This document shows, piece by piece, positions 54,100-64,000 of a DNA stretch of 64,000 nt (within the stretch, counting starts at the first letter, position 1; every line of letters begins with the position of its first letter). Where the stretch lies: NCBI GenBank assembly GCA_028751875.1, contig CM054140.1:28198730-28262729 (forward strand), written 5' to 3'. The position numbers and the translations under genes were made by a program. The stretch comes from Rapana venosa. Taxonomy: Eukaryota > Mollusca > Gastropoda > Neogastropoda > Muricidae. The notes under the pieces are model-generated. The model saw only the letters and a program-made list of their open reading frames with translations. It was not told where the DNA came from and searched no databases.

Positions 54100-55375
54100 A
54101 ATGATGCGGAAATGTGACGCCTCATGGATATCTGGCTGGCACAATCGCAGGATACCCACTCCAGATCTGGTATGATGCTGCTGGGTGTTGGGGTGGGCCC
54201 TGCTGAGCTTGAAGTTACTGTGGCTGCTGTTTCTGAATACGTGTGTGACTGTAGTGGCTGCAGAAAGGGTTCAGGATGAGTAGAAATGGAACTCTCCTGC
54301 TTTGGAACTTTTGCAGCTGGATTAATAGTCAATAACGCCAGTTCCTCTTATCTCTCCAGGTCCTGAGTGAGGAGATGTGTGATGCCCCAGCTCTGGGGCT
54401 TCTGCAGTTAGGCTGATCACTGGCTGTAGGTGGAGATGGCAATACTTATGTCTCAGCTTTCCACCACCCTTGGTCTTCAGAATGTATTTGACTGTGGAGC
54501 ACACTTCTCCATGATCTCAGCTGGCAGTCTCCATCCTTTATCCCCAGACTGGTACAAAGATGGGATGAGTGGGCTGCAGATCTGATAGAGGGTGTTCCCC
54601 AGTGTGATGATTGTACCCTTGCTTCTGCTTAATTCATCTTTACGGTTAGGCGTTGTGTGTGTACCATTATGGGATCAGTGGTATTAGGAGTCGGGTTCAT
54701 GTGTAGGGTAGGGTTGGGAGGTTGGTACATAGCTTTCACTGAAACCAAGTTAAGTGGAACTGCTGCCAAGAGAAGGGATCAAGGTGGACCAATATGTTAG
54801 GACTAGAATGGCCCAGGACATGCTCAATTCATGTCCATCACAATAGTAATAGGAAAGCAAAGATTCCCACAGTGATCTTATAACTTCATAGTTGCACAAT
54901 GGAAAAACTGAAAATCTGATCCAGAAAAAAAAAATATTGGCCAAGGATTCCTCCTACTGAAGAATTGCCTTTTCCAGCTTCACCCCACATTCTGACCGTC
55001 CATTGGATTGCAGATAATGAGGGCTTGATGTCACATGTTGGAAGTTCCAGTCTGCTGCAAACTTCTGAAACTTTCCTGACATGAAATGTCTGCCATTGTC
55101 TGTGAGTCAGCTCTTCATCTTGCAGATGACTACTGCGGAGAGAGTTGGGTCAAGAGAGCAATCTCAAAGTACTTGGAGTAGTAGCTCATAGTTACCAGGT
55201 TGAAACTTCCTTTGAGATCACAATTGTCACAATGACTCTCTAGAACTAGAAGGGTTGGTCTGTGGTGAAGACAAAGCAGATGCTCAATTCTCTGCATTGG
55301 CTGTTTCTCCCAGCATTTTCTACACCCAGAAATACCTGGTTCTGGATATTTTTTTCTCATACAAGGCCACTGTAC
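54100..55375 (-). pseudogene. Ty3/Gypsy-type retrotransposon integrase remnant
   Basis: On the minus strand from 55375: a zinc-finger-like CRKCWEKQPMQ, then LKGSFNLVTMSYYSKYFEIA (55155-55200), LTDNGRHFMSGKFQKFAADW (55050-55106) and TSSPHYLQSNGRSECGVK (54975-55030). These match the integrase core of Gypsy elements in order (first Asp region, DNGxxF, SSPxYxQSNGxxE). Several in-frame stops make it non-functional. Further down (54320-54600) low-grade similarity to the region after integrase may continue. No LTRs identified. Confidence 0.85.
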
Positions 55376-56083
55376 TGACTGTCTAGCCCACTTTCCACAC
55401 TAGAGAGTGAGAGAAAGAGAGAGCAATGAACAAGATTTATTCTTCAGATCACCAGCCCCAAGAATGGGGTCAACAAATCATAGTAAAACAAATCAAAGCA
55501 AATAAAGCAATAGCAAAATAAAACCTCATGACTGTGTGGCGACTGCCAAAACAAGGCAAATGTGAATATGGGTCATTCTAAATTAAGACAATTGGCCTAT
55601 TTTAAACAATCATGTTCTCCTTGTCAGTTCTCCAAGTTTTTGACAAAACCCTGCAGCTCTCTTAAGGCATTGAAAAGATATAAACTTAGAATACGAATGG
55701 TTGAAACAGAACCATATTTCAGAAAATTTATATATGGCTGATTGTCGGTGACCAATTACTTATGCCTTAGGTTTTTGTAAAGAATACAACTTTTTATGAA
55801 ATGCTTCTCATCTTCCAATATATGTTACAACTTACTCTTGTAGTCAATATTCTTAAAAGTTCTTTTGAAGGATGATCCATTATTTGGTAGCAAACCAAAG
55901 CAAAGTTTTACTGAACAGTCCCTAAAACATTTCATATCCATTTATTCAAAATACAGTACACATTTGAAGTTGGCTTTAAACAGTCTATGTCTGATATGTG
56001 TCTTTGGCCACTACAGACCCATTCCACTCTTGTAAATAATTTTTCATTCTTTGTTTAAACATTGATATAAAAGTATGTCTCAA

Positions 56084-56088
<5 letters not shown>

Positions 56089-56136
<48 letters not shown>
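56089..56136. repeat. (GA)n microsatellite
   Basis: About 23 GA units, 85 bases upstream of the kinase exon acceptor. Confidence 0.95.
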
Positions 56137-56138
<2 letters not shown>

Positions 56139-56220
56139 ATGTGGGCATGCTTGAATGTCTTTACAAATGTTCTGAATTAAACTTGTCATAAATTTATAAG
56201 ATATATTTGGTGTGTTTCAG

Positions 56221-56459
56221 ATTCTGCTTGCTGGACCTCAAGAGGAGATGAAAAAAGAGACAGCAACAAGAATAGTACTATTTTACAATGTGTAACCAAA
56301 GACAAGACTAAATTTTTTTTGTTTTTGAATCGGTTCTGATTCATTATTTCTGATCAGGAACTTGAAAAACCTGTTCAGACAGACAGTGACTACCTGTGCC
56401 TGAAGTGGTGAAGAAAATTGAGTGTGTGCGTGTGGAAGAAGAAACACAAAACAACGACA
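56221..56459 (+). other. Probable 5' UTR part of the kinase's first coding exon
   Basis: A good acceptor (TTGGTGTGTTTCAG) ends at 56220. The 239 bases to the ATG have stops in frame, notably TGA at 56409-56411. This suggests an upstream non-coding exon is spliced here. Confidence 0.5.
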
Positions 56460-56560
56460 ATGAATCGATACAACATTCAAAAACAGTTGGGTGATGGTAC
56501 CTATGGGTCTGTTCTGCTTGCCACAGCTGCAGAGACTGGAGAAAAGGTTGCCATCAAAAA
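56460..56560 (+). CDS. MAK/CILK1-like kinase, first coding exon
   Basis: ATG at 56460, donor GTGAGT at 56561, 33 codons plus two bases. It contains the P-loop GDGTYGSV and ends at the VAIK lysine. Confidence 0.93.
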
Positions 56561-59500
56561 GTGAGTATGAATTATTGAAAGGTATTATTGACTGGCTGTG
56601 TTTGAATCAGTAGGGTACAGTTCTGTGGTTGTCTCTCTCTGGTGTGTGTGTGTGTGGTGGTGGTGGTGGGGGGGGGGGTATTAAATGTTGATTGGGATTT
56701 ATTTAGAGACTAAAATCACCAGTTAATATGATGTGACATCATCTGAATTTTCATGCCTGGGGAGGGGGGTAGCCTGGAGTCATTATTGGTATTGGCTTCA
56801 CCCCGAAAGTCCTCTAGATAAAAATTTAAACCCTGGTTCTGTGTGTGAATGCATATATGACATCTTGCACACATGCTAGAACCCCATCCACCACAGAACA
56901 CCTTACACACATGCTAAAGCCCCATCCACCTTTTATAGATGAGCAGGCCAGCTGTGGCTGATGGCTTGAATGACATGAAGATATATATATATAAGCAACC
57001 ATGCTGCTACCTGGAGAGGGATGGGCTCCACTAAGTTAAACTTATTCATGATGTTGAAAAATTAAGTGCAGTGCCCTATTAACTCCTCAAGAAGTTAATG
57101 GAGATCTGTGTCGGTCATTCCAAACTTATGTCTGATTGATGGCCATGAAGAAGAATGCTGACCATACAGAAAATATTACTCATCAAAGATAAGAGGATGG
57201 CTATTGTTATTGCAGACTAGAACTAGAAGAAAAAATGCTGTACATGCAAAAATTAACCCTTATGATCAGTGTGTTGAAAGTCCACAGGGAGTCCATCAGT
57301 GTCAGGCCACCATGGGGCAACCAGCCAGAAGAGCTCTGCACTGCTGCTGGGTCACTTTGGTGGTGTTCAGTGGTGGCTTTTCTGAGCTAACATACGCAGG
57401 GTACCACCTACTAAGCCCCATATTAACAACAGTATTAGCTCAGTCACGGAGCCAGACTGAGTTGCCCACCCAAGGTGGTGACCACCACAGTGTCCCTTCA
57501 TTGACCTTCCTCTGTGAACCTCCAACCCCAAAGGCTTTGAAACAAACTCACCTCAGGCACAGAAGTGTATGGGAAAACCAAAACTGAGGTCACCATGAGA
57601 CCAGAGCAGCAGGGCCACCGACTCAGACATTAAAATTTTTTTTATAGTAAAGATCTTTGATCAGGATGATGAGGATGTAATGATGCTGCTATGGAAGTGT
57701 ATATATGCTTTGAACTACTTGACAGGATTGTACTTTACACTTTCTGTCATAATATCCCAGCATCAACTGGTCCTGAGAGATACAGACACTTGCAGTGTTG
57801 GTCAGGTAATTTGAGCATGTTTAATTAAAGACAAAGGAGAAAGGAAGAGCAAAAGTTTTGAGCCATTGTCAGTATGTAACCTGACAGGCTGTGTTTCATG
57901 ATGGCTTTCTCTGATTTAGGATATAGCATAAAAATGTAAATATGTACTTATCAAATAAAATGGTGGTTATTCTGATTTTTTAAAAGTGCCAGAAAGTAAC
58001 ACTCGTCTAAGGAATATGGTTCAGGTATTGAACAATACCCAGTTTTTACAATCACTCACTTTAAGTTCCCCTTCTCTCTATGAAGCAAACTAGACCTCCT
58101 CTCTCTTACCAAAAACCAAACATGCAAGAAAATTATATATAAAAAATTCCCAACACCAAAGAAACAAACCAGCCTATTAGCCACTGTGTCTTTGTGTGTG
58201 ATTTGATTCAAAAAGCAAAAGAGATAGAGAGGTTTCAGTAAGTTACTTAGTTATTTATTTGATGACAGGAATGCTATCTACTCTTGTAAAAGAGTTATTT
58301 CAGCCCATCGCAGACTAGAATCCTTGATTGAAAAATAATAATTAGCAAGAATATTGGCTCGCTGAAATATCTGATATATCTCAGTCAGAAATCTTTTGGC
58401 TTACTGAAAACAAGCAAATATCATGAGCTTAAGCACACAGTTACTAGACTACAGGTCTGTAAAGATAGCATGGGCCAGGTACATGAACACTGGCAATTAG
58501 ATAATAATCATTCTCTAGTAATGTTTAGTGTAGTTAGCATGGGCTAGATACATTAATACTAACAATTAGAAATAATCAGTCTCAAGAGACGTTTCTTCTA
58601 GACCTGGTGCCAGAAAGATGATTCCAGTTTAGTTGTTGAGAGTGGGAACAGTATTTTTATTTCTGTTGATGGTAGGATATCTACTTCTCCGTATATTGTA
58701 TCAGTGACCAAAACACTGTGCTGAGTAACATGAAATATGTATGTATGTATATACATGTATATGGAGGCACCGTGGTCGAGTGGTTTAGGCGGTCAACTCG
58801 TGATCTAGAGGTCGCGGGTTCGATCCCCGCTCGGCTCGGTGTTGTGTCCTTGGGAAAGACACTTTACTCCTATTTTCCTCACTCCACCCAGGTGTACAAG
58901 TGGGTACCAGCTCTGCTGGGGAAGTATCTGGCGACAGACTAGCGTCCTGTCACAGGGGTGGTGAAAAACCATCAGTTCGCTTAACGCTACAGAAACCGGG
59001 ATAAGCTCCGGCTCTATGGGCCTTCTGGCTCGAAAGAACATACTTTACTTTTATATACATGTATGTTTATAAATTGTCAGGTACCTAAGTTCAGACAGCC
59101 GAAATCTCCGCTTTGGGTTGAGTTGAAAAGACAGAAGAGAGGTGTGGTGTTCATAATCATAATATATCTATTGATGTCTTTGCGTTTGATGGCTGTGATT
59201 TGTTGGTTTGGACTGGTATATGTGCTGATGACAGTTTGCTCAAACATGCATGCATGGATCATGCGCACACCTACACAAGTTATACACACAACAAATGCAC
59301 TTACATGTATACATGTGTACACAACTGTAGTTTACTTACACACACACACACATCTTAAAATTGTCATTATCTTATAACTGTTTATTATCACATTTATTAT
59401 CATGATTATTAGTATTATATTCTGTAAAATGAAAATCTCAAGTGATTTTCTACATTTCATATTAAAGTTATTATCTCAAATACAAAAATCAGAAATATTA

Positions 59501-60110
59501 CTATTGACTTAACCCGCCAGAAAGTTAATACAAGGTAAACTCTACTTAGCAAACTGTTCTATAAAATTTACTGGTAACAAGAATATCACGAAGAAATAAG
59601 CACCAATGTATAAAGACGCAAGATCGAAATTTATCAATAAACTGAATTGTGTGTTAAAAAAAAAAGAAGAAAAAGAAAAGAATAGTTCGGTCTTGATCAG
59701 GTGTACAGAAATGACGCTATTTGCAATATAAACATAACCATAACAAAACTTGCCATAGCTATCGCACACAATGTGCTGTAAAGCCTAACAAGACCCACCC
59801 AGTGGGGTGGTAAAAGTTCAGGGTATGTTAATGGGATACCATGAGTTTAGGGAAGTAGTATGACTGTGCCAAAACCCATAATGGCAGCCGTCCAGGAATA
59901 GTCCTTTAGTTTGTGGGGATTTTGACTGTGCGTACACATTGAAATCTTGGCTGAGACTTGCCTGCTTTCCTCTGTGTGACTTACATACATGTATACTGTG
60001 TATGTTTGCATTGTACACATGTACTGTGTGATATCACACATAGCAAAGGATTGTTAGTAATCAGTGTGGTAGAATTAAACTCTTGAAAACAAAGAAGAAA
60101 AGGAATGTAT

Positions 60111-60171
<61 letters not shown>

Positions 60172-60482
60172 TAATAGAGAGAGAGAGTCTCTCTCTACTA
60201 TATGTAGCTAACTATCTATCTGTCTATCTCTCTGTGTGTGTGTATCCTGTTTAGAAATGTGAAGCAAATATACTTCAAAGCGGGGGGAGGGGGAGAAGAG
60301 AAAAGAAGACAACAGTAATAATAAAACAAACATGAAGAGATTGATTATTGCGATGGTTTTTCCTCATAGAAGGGATGTTATACATGACAACTGTAAAACA
60401 AAACAAACCAAAGAGATTGATTATTCTGATGCTATTGCACTATAAATCAATAGGGAATGAACAAGTTTTCTTTCTCTAATTT

Positions 60483-60565
<83 letters not shown>

Positions 60566-62797
60566 CATCCATATACATGCACTTACACACACAAACACAC
60601 GCTCACGCACACGCTCGCGTGCGCACACACACACACACACACATACACTCAACACACATGCACACGCACGCACACACATTTTTCATGTTGTTTCTGTGTA
60701 ACTATAGAAACAATAGAACAGTATTTAGTTGCCATTGCAAACAAGTGAGTAAACATCGGCAGACAGAATTTTTTTTTTTTTTAATTTTTTTTTTTACATG
60801 CAGAGGTGCTCAGGCCTGTACTTTGTTTACACTGCTCTGCCCCCTCCCCCCACAAACCCAACCCCACCCTGACTCCACTTACCCTGCCCACATTCCATTC
60901 CTGTGTTGGCAGTCGATTTTTGATAACACTGCTTTAAAGATTTTTAAAAAACCCAACATCTGGGTTCAATTCCCAGCATTGCCCTTTCTTCCCAGTTTGA
61001 TGAGAAAATTAAACGGAATGTCTGTGTCCTTTGGATAAGATATAAACCAAGGCCCCGTGTGCAAATGCAAGTAGAAATCTTGTGTACACATTAAAAGCCT
61101 GTTCTACCTTTTGGAAGAGTAGGCCATTGCATGCCAGTAGGAATAGATGACAATTTCTAAAAAAAAAAAAAAAAAAATGCATGCACACAGGTGGTGGGGG
61201 GAAAACGGTCACATATGCAAAAATCTCACTAATGCCAGTAATGGTGAGCCTCTGGAGCTCTAGCCAAGGAACAAAAAATGTTTTTTAATAATCCAAATAA
61301 CTAGGGAAACATTATTTTCCCCAGTATGGTGGTAGTCTTTTTAATATAAATTTTTTTTTAGCCAAACCATTGTTTAGGCTGTTACCAAAGGCACTCTGTG
61401 TCACAGGTGAAGTTGCAAACTGAACGCTTCATGATTCGCAGTGCTGGGAATTGTTGACCTCAGACACTTTATTGATTGGCTGAAGTAAGGGGGCTGTGAA
61501 GTGTGGAAAGAAAGCAAGTCCGCTGGGGGGTATCGATCAGTCATGTTCAGTCATTGTTACCAGTTTCCCTCATGTCGCGGTTTGCACGTTAGAACTTTGT
61601 AGCTCATCAGTCGCTCTCTGGCATGAGGGTAATATCAATCAGTATGGGTGGCGCGCTGGCCTGAGGTTGATATTAATCAGTATTGCTCTCTGTCTTTCTC
61701 ATGGTCTGTTTTTATAGAGAAAGGCTTTCTCTGAATTCAAGATCTAGATGTGTTGAACAGTTTGGACTTTTCATTGTAGTAACAGAATAACACTTCGCAA
61801 TGCTCAAAACCGAAATTAAACATTTCTGTTTCTTGGGGGTTTTTGTTGTTGCTTTTTTGGGGTCTTTTTTACTCCCTGCAGCCTTGGTGCTCTGCCGAGC
61901 TTGTTTCCACAGTAGATCTCTGATGTAGATTGTTGTTGAACATGTAGTGTAATAGTAAAGCGGCAGACTAATCAATATCTCTGAGGTTTGGGGTTTTCTG
62001 TGTGTGCTTTACTGTTGTTGTATTGTTTGGGTGGTATGTGTTTGTGTGGATACACACATGTTGTGCGTGTGTGTTTTCATTCTTGTATTTAATGCCTGTT
62101 CACTATAAGTGATATTAGACCAGGGGGAGGGGGAGGGGGGGAGACCTAGCAAAAGTAATAGAAGACATATGGAAAGACAGTCATGAAACAGATTGGTATT
62201 AAAACATCTTTTTTTGTGTGTGTGTGTGCTTTAACATGCAAATTGGGAAAACAATATCAAAGAACTTAAAAGAATTGTGAAAACTGGGCTATGTACAAGA
62301 GACTTCGAAATAGCAACAAGAACTTTTTCATCCAACAGAATTACATCTATATTTTCTTCAGAAGCGTTTTTTCTAAAAAGTTTTTGGGTAAGAAACCACA
62401 ATATGTGTGTTTGTGTGTGTGTGTATGTGTTTGTGTGTGACTGTGTATGTATACATGTGTGTGTGCACATACATGCATGCAGGAATGCTTGTGTGTATGC
62501 ATGTCTATTGGGGATGTTTAGATTCCCATAATTGACCAGACTCCCCAAAAGGCAGACGGTGAATCAGAATATAGAAATCTTTATGTATGAGTTTTGTGTA
62601 TAGGACATAGACAGCTAAGCTGCTGTAGAACAGCTATAGCCTAGGAGATTTGAATATTTGTGATATTGGCAATTATCATGTAAACCTTCACTATGACCAT
62701 TCCAACATGTCTGACATCTAGTAAATTACCAGTTGTGCACACTTCAGTGTTGAAGCTTAAAGGTTGTGAAATAGCTCTCATACTATCTCATCAGGTG

Positions 62798-62870
<73 letters not shown>

Positions 62871-63765
62871 AAGAGTTTCTCAGCTTTTAATTTTTCTTCA
62901 TTGTTATCAGGCAGGTGTTACGGCTTAGTTTCTATCTGTAGGCAGATTGCCTGTTGATTACATGCCTTTTCAAAACTCTTGCGTTCTATGTCACTAGTTT
63001 TGTACATAGATGTTTTGTCACTAGATTGTACATAAAAACACTTCTTGATCATTTGTAATGGGTATTTCTTTTGTTGTAGTAAGAGGAAAACCTGGGCATT
63101 GTCTGAGTTGTGACAATGTGTTTGAATATGCGGGTCTACTAACTTGCAGTTTATAGTGACTGTTTGTTCTTGCCCGCACTGAAATTTGTTTAGAATTTTG
63201 TTGTTTTTAGTTGTCTGTTTTTAAAGAATATGAACAAAGAATGCTGAAAATGTTGGCTCCTTTGAACTTTGAAATCATTTTGTTGTTTTTATCATCTCCC
63301 TTTTTCATTCTCTAAGACATGATAGAGGGAAGGGGAGGAGAGCACATGTGGTGTATGTGTGTGTGTGTGTGTGTGTGCATGCATGTGCATGCGTGTGTGT
63401 GAGTATGCATTCGCATGTCATGTCTATGTCAGTGTCTGTATAGTGTATACACACACTAGTGCATGACAGTCAATCTCTTCAATGTGTGTCCTCAGTAACA
63501 CTTCAGTGTACATAGTGTGTGAAAAAAGACTGTAAGGAGGCCTTAGTATAGCAGTTATTCTGACCCTTTACTTTTGAATAAACCCTTTCATAATCTCCTC
63601 TGGCTTTGGCTTTATCAACTTTCCAAAGCTTGCTTTCTGTCTCTCCCTCTCTCTCTTTTAAATCTTTCTTTCATTCAAGGTTTATAATCGTTATACGTAT
63701 TTTATTTCAGGATGAAAAAGAAGTATTACTCATGGGATGAGTGCTTGAATCTGCGAGAAGTGAAG
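56460..63765 (+). CDS. MAK/CILK1-like serine/threonine protein kinase, 5' part (continues beyond window)
   Basis: Two coding exons, 56460-56560 and 63711-63765, join through a split Lys codon to give the first 52 residues of a kinase. It starts MNRY, as MAK and CILK1 (ICK) do. The glycine-rich loop is GDGTYGSV (residues 11-18) and the ATP-anchoring lysine is Lys33 in VAIK. The segment [14 protein letters not shown] carries the helix-C Glu50, and SWDEC/LREVK are typical of the MAK/CILK1 branch of CMGC kinases rather than CDKs or MOK. Family members act in cilia and control length and turnaround of intraflagellar transport. An in-frame TGA at 56409-56411 and no intervening ATG support the start. 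MAK versus CILK1 cannot be told from this fragment. Confidence 0.92.
56771..56977 (+). mobile_element. SINE family A, degenerate copy with internal duplication
   Basis: CACCCCGAAAGTCCTCTAGA, CATCTTGCACACATGCTAGA and TAGATGAGCAGGCCA follow SINE-A order. The ACACATGCTA(G/A)A-CCCCATCCACC segment occurs twice (from about 56870 and 56906). Confidence 0.65.
57262..57815 (+). repeat. Family G dispersed repeat, copy 2
   Basis: Collinear with 40600-41215: GAAAGTCCACAGGGAGTCC, CTCTGCACTGCTGCTGGG, GAGCCAGACTGAGT, TGAGGTCACCATGAGACCAG, GTAATGATGCTGC and GCAGTGTTGGTCAGGTAATT. Confidence 0.85.
58763..59043 (+). mobile_element. SINE family B, full-length copy
   Basis: GGAGGCACCGTGGTCGAGTG head, CGCGGGTTCGATCCCCGCTC (B box), CTTGGGAAAGACACTTTACT, CACCCAGGTGTACAAGTGGG, CTCCGGCTCTATGGGCC, ending CTCGAAAGAACATAC. 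A tRNA-derived SINE of about 280 bp. The head could pass for a tRNA, but the conserved 200-bp body in two copies shows it is a SINE. Confidence 0.92.
60107..60166. repeat. (TA)n microsatellite
   Basis: About 30 TA units with one AATA interruption. Confidence 0.95.
60484..60552. repeat. (CA)n microsatellite, about 69 bp
   Basis: One of the longest perfect CA runs in the window. More CA/CG-rich sequence follows to 60680. Confidence 0.95.
60955..61190 (+). mobile_element. SINE family A copy (from the B box)
   Basis: ATCTGGGTTCAATTCCCAGC (B box), GTGTCCTTTGGATAAGATAT, AACCAAGGCCCCGTGTGC, ATCTTGTGTACACATTAAAA, GGAAGAGTAGGCCATTGCAT and GGAATAGATGACAA, then poly-A. Confidence 0.8.
61196..61275 (+). 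mobile_element. SINE family C end fragment
   Basis: GCAAAAATCTCACTAATGCC, GGTGAGCCTCTGGAGCTCTA and GCCAAGG: the terminal module in plus orientation, directly after a SINE-A copy. Confidence 0.65.
62801..62867. repeat. (TA)n microsatellite, about 66 bp
   Basis: Perfect TA run of about 33 units. Confidence 0.95.
63355..63400. repeat. (GT)n and GCAT-rich alternating tract
   Basis: GT units, then GCATGCATGTGCATGCGTG. Confidence 0.85.
63711..63765 (+). CDS. MAK/CILK1-like kinase, second coding exon
   Basis: Acceptor TTTTATTTCAG and donor GTGAGT. The first G completes the split Lys codon; then [18 protein letters not shown], almost identical to vertebrate MAK/CILK1 as I know them. It ends in phase 0. 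Confidence 0.95.
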
Positions 63766-63867
63766 GTGAGTTGCATATATTTGAAAATATTTTTTTCTGT
63801 ATTTTTTCCTTGATAATTTTTTTCCCTTTCTTCTCTAAGATTGGGTTGAATTGGTTTCTTCTGATTT

Positions 63868-64000
63868 CCCCCCCTCTCTCTGTCTGTCTGTCTCTGTCTC
63901 AGTCTGTCTGTCTGTCTGTTTGTCTGTTTCTCTCTCTGTGCCTCTGTCTTTCTCTTTCTCTTTTCTTCCGCACTTTCTCTCCCTCTCTCTCTCTTGCTCT
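63868..64000. repeat. TC/TCTG-rich pyrimidine tract at window edge
   Basis: Mixed TC and TCTG repeats from about 63868 to the end of the window, in the second kinase intron. Confidence 0.9.

Larger units (their letters stand above)
42020..56220. other. Divergent intergenic region between OMA1 and the kinase
   Basis: No complete gene recognised. It holds the family H cluster (43619-45570), SINE copies C, E and A, the candidate kinase promoter (48780-48974), long CA/CT microsatellites, a LINE C-terminal remnant (52484-53005) and a Ty3/Gypsy integrase remnant (54100-55375). 49450-50390, 51330-51960 and 55380-56080 show nothing I can name. Confidence 0.6.
56561..63710 (+). other. Kinase intron 1 (7150 bp)
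   Basis: Contains a degenerate SINE-A (56771-56977), family G (57262-57815), SINE-B (58763-59043), TA and CA microsatellites, SINE-A (60955-61190) and a SINE-C end (61196-61275). 57816-58700, 59345-60100 and 61280-62200 show nothing I can name. Confidence 0.7.

Noticed and set aside
58763..58837. Possible tRNA gene (GGTTCGATCC B box)
   Set aside because: The same head with the same 200-bp downstream body occurs at 15845-16103, so it is a SINE head and not a stand-alone tRNA. Similar heads at 12200, 41400, 46240 and 50790 were treated the same way.
60457..61038. 193-codon open frame with a His-Thr run
   Set aside because: Microsatellite-driven, then runs through SINE-A sequence; no protein signature.

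Overview
The window is eukaryotic nuclear DNA. Its genes are split by GT-AG introns, more than nine tenths is non-coding, and it is very rich in microsatellites, tRNA-derived SINEs and decayed transposons. Protein similarity and repeat content suggest a lophotrochozoan, most likely a gastropod mollusc. That taxonomic placement is inference; nothing here is species-diagnostic. There is no prokaryotic operon, CRISPR array, rRNA gene or convincing stand-alone tRNA gene.

Three protein-coding genes can be assembled exon by exon. (1) CZIB (CXXC-motif zinc-binding protein, the C1orf123/UPF0587 family), plus strand: five exons between 13811 and 19406, and a likely first exon that contributes only the ATG at 4705-4707. 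The model gives 163 residues, and its zinc cysteines fall at the same positions as in the human protein. (2) OMA1, the inner-mitochondrial-membrane M48 metalloprotease, minus strand: eight exons from 42019 down to 24722, 444 residues, all phases consistent, with HEMAH and a downstream ExxxD zinc site. Intron 6 has a non-canonical GC donor, and the splice acceptor of exon 6 sits in a three-copy 41-bp tandem repeat. (3) The first two coding exons (56460-56560 and 63711-63765) of a MAK/CILK1-type ciliary protein kinase, plus strand, which continues past the right edge. Its likely promoter and non-coding first exon lie near 48780-48974.

Layout: 1-4700 is intergenic repeats; 4705-19406 is CZIB; 19407-24721 is a convergent intergenic gap; 24722-42019 is OMA1; 42020-56459 is a divergent intergenic region holding a non-LTR 3' end, a decayed Ty3/Gypsy integrase and many SINEs; 56460-64000 is the kinase. 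OMA1 introns carry two related, internally deleted piggyBac elements with intact TTAA target duplications, a frameshifted RTE-like LINE, and a 5'-truncated second copy of that LINE's 3' end.

At least five SINE families are present. Family A is the commonest and shares its 3' tail with a separate longer repeat (family H). Family E carries a segment resembling the 5S rRNA C-box. The three genes are not functionally linked as a pathway. OMA1 acts in mitochondrial stress signalling, the kinase in cilia, and CZIB is a small cytosolic zinc protein of poorly known role.
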